Of a stretch of DNA of 64,000 nucleotides, positions 63,392-64,000 are shown piece after piece. A program made the position numbers and the translations under genes. Position 1 is the stretch's first letter. Every line of letters begins with the position of its first letter. The stretch covers positions 2,530,001 to 2,594,000 of the forward strand of contig NZ_CP109171.1 of the NCBI RefSeq assembly GCF_036246005.1, read 5' to 3'. The stretch comes from Streptomyces sp. NBC_01723. Lineage in GTDB: Bacteria; Actinomycetota; Actinomycetes; Streptomycetales; Streptomycetaceae. The notes beneath the pieces are model-generated. The model saw nothing but the letters and a program-made list of their open reading frames with translations, was not told the origin of the DNA and did not search any database.

Positions 63392-63439
63392 CCGCGCACA
63401 CCTCCAGAAGTCGTCCGCCCGCTGCCCTGCCGGTCCGTC

Positions 63440-63466
63440 CTGGCACTCACGGCGCGCGAGTGCCAG
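63440..63466 (-). promoter_or_regulatory. CIRCE element
   Basis: CTGGCACTC (63440-63448), 9 bp, GAGTGCCAG (63458-63466) is a perfect inverted repeat with the canonical CIRCE half-sites and spacing (consensus TTAGCACTC-N9-GAGTGCTAA). It is placed to repress the hrcA-dnaJ2 promoter. Confidence 0.95.
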
Positions 63467-63563
63467 ACTTCCCCGGCCCAGTGTACGGCCGTGGGGTACG
63501 CCCCCGGCAAGGCCGGGGCCACGCCGACGTGCGGCGGGACCGTGTGGCGATAGCGTCGTGGCC

Positions 63564-64000
63564 GTGACGGTGACTTGGGAAGACCTGGGATGGGAGCGGG
63601 TGGCGGCCGGGGTGGGCCGGTGCCGGCTGCCGGGCTGGGACTGCACGGCAGGGCTGGTCCTCGGCACGGACGCGGTGCTGGTGATCGACGCGGGATCGAG
63701 CCTGGGCGAGGGCGCCCGGTTGCGCGCGGGGGCGCAACGGCTGGCCGGGCACCGTGTGACGCATCTCGCGCTGACCCACCCGCACTTCGACCACGTCCTC
63801 GGCGCCGCGGCGTTCGCGGGCGCGGAGGTCTACGGCGCGGTGGGCACCGACGCGGTGTTCGCGCCGGGCGGACACGGGCGGGAGGCGCTGCGCGCGGACG
63901 CGGTGGCGGAGGGGCTGGACGAGCGGCGGGCGGAGGAGGCGGTCGACGCGCTGGTCCGCGTCCCGCACGAGGTCTGCGGCGAGCGGACGCTCGACCTGGG
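63564..64000 (+). CDS. Metallo-beta-lactamase-fold hydrolase, N-terminal part
   Basis: The gene runs off the window after about 145 codons. The GTG at 63564 (or the GTG two codons earlier) begins [20 protein letters not shown]. The fold's first strands ([20 protein letters not shown]) lead to the zinc motif [15 protein letters not shown] with H72, H74, D76 and H77. Upstream TAGCGT (63551-63556) would give a leaderless transcript. The substrate cannot be told; many relatives are thioesterases or glyoxalase II-like hydrolases. Confidence 0.85.
   Translation, partial: MTVTWEDLGWERVAAGVGRCRLPGWDCTAGLVLGTDAVLVIDAGSSLGEGARLRAGAQRLAGHRVTHLALTHPHFDHVLGAAAFAGAEVYGAVGTDAVFAPGGHGREALRADAVAEGLDERRAEEAVDALVRVPHEVCGERTLDL

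Noticed and set aside
60047..63553. About 1170-codon plus-strand frame opposite rsmE to hrcA
   Set aside because: It crosses four real genes on the other strand without any domain; a shadow.

Overview
The window is chromosomal core DNA of a Streptomyces, probably close to S. coelicolor/S. lividans. Base composition is very GC-rich, third codon positions are almost always G or C, and many genes start with GTG. Only one in-frame TTA codon was found. The gene order ppdK, dusB, glyS, znuACB-zur, uppS, recO, leuA, protealysin/emfourin, phoH-ybeY-era, tricorn, rsmE, dnaJ2-hrcA is the order I remember for the SCO2488-SCO2556 segment of S. coelicolor. That match is from memory, not from a search. I saw no tRNA, rRNA, CRISPR array, intact insertion sequence or biosynthetic gene cluster.

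Layout. 1-6 kb: end of nirD, a TetR regulator and the SDR it probably controls, a Tat-exported PhoX-like protein, a second SDR, a sortase-anchored Excalibur protein and an acyltransferase-3 membrane protein. 6-14 kb: pyruvate phosphate dikinase, an intergenic block rich in inverted repeats, an LTA-synthase/sulfatase-like membrane protein, dusB and a DHA2 multidrug transporter. 14-20 kb: a giant CtpI-like P-type ATPase whose N-terminal half looks like a decayed duplicate, a membrane-linked Lys/Ala-rich histone-like protein and a regulator fragment. 20-26 kb: glyS, the Zur-controlled zinc uptake operon with zur, uppS and recO. 26-32 kb: a secreted tripeptidyl-aminopeptidase-type hydrolase and an MmpL exporter/sensor kinase/response regulator operon.

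32-39 kb holds the least understood locus: six tightly packed, partly overlapping minus-strand genes. They encode a membrane protein with a cytoplasmic C-terminal domain, the SCO2521- and SCO2522-type proteins, a MinD/ParA-like protein with a variant P-loop, a large SCO2524-type protein carrying the window's only TTA codon, and an SCO2525-type methyltransferase. The overlaps suggest co-translation; the TTA codon suggests bldA-dependent timing. This is my best candidate for an uncharacterised system.

39-50 kb: GNAT, a zinc-ribbon/TerB-like protein, leuA with a leader-peptide attenuator, a protealysin-like protease with its emfourin inhibitor, a GH1 beta-glucosidase, and the RNA-maintenance run phoH-ybeY-CBS protein-MmcQ-degenerate cytidine deaminase-era. 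The 3' end of era is followed by a perfect 73-bp duplicate of itself. 50-64 kb: PfkB kinase and glucarate dehydratase behind a palindromic operator, adenosine/adenine deaminase, RNase Z, a HIT protein, a tricorn-like protease, a lipoprotein, rsmE, nitronate monooxygenase and dnaJ2-hrcA with a CIRCE element. The window ends inside a metallo-beta-lactamase-fold gene.
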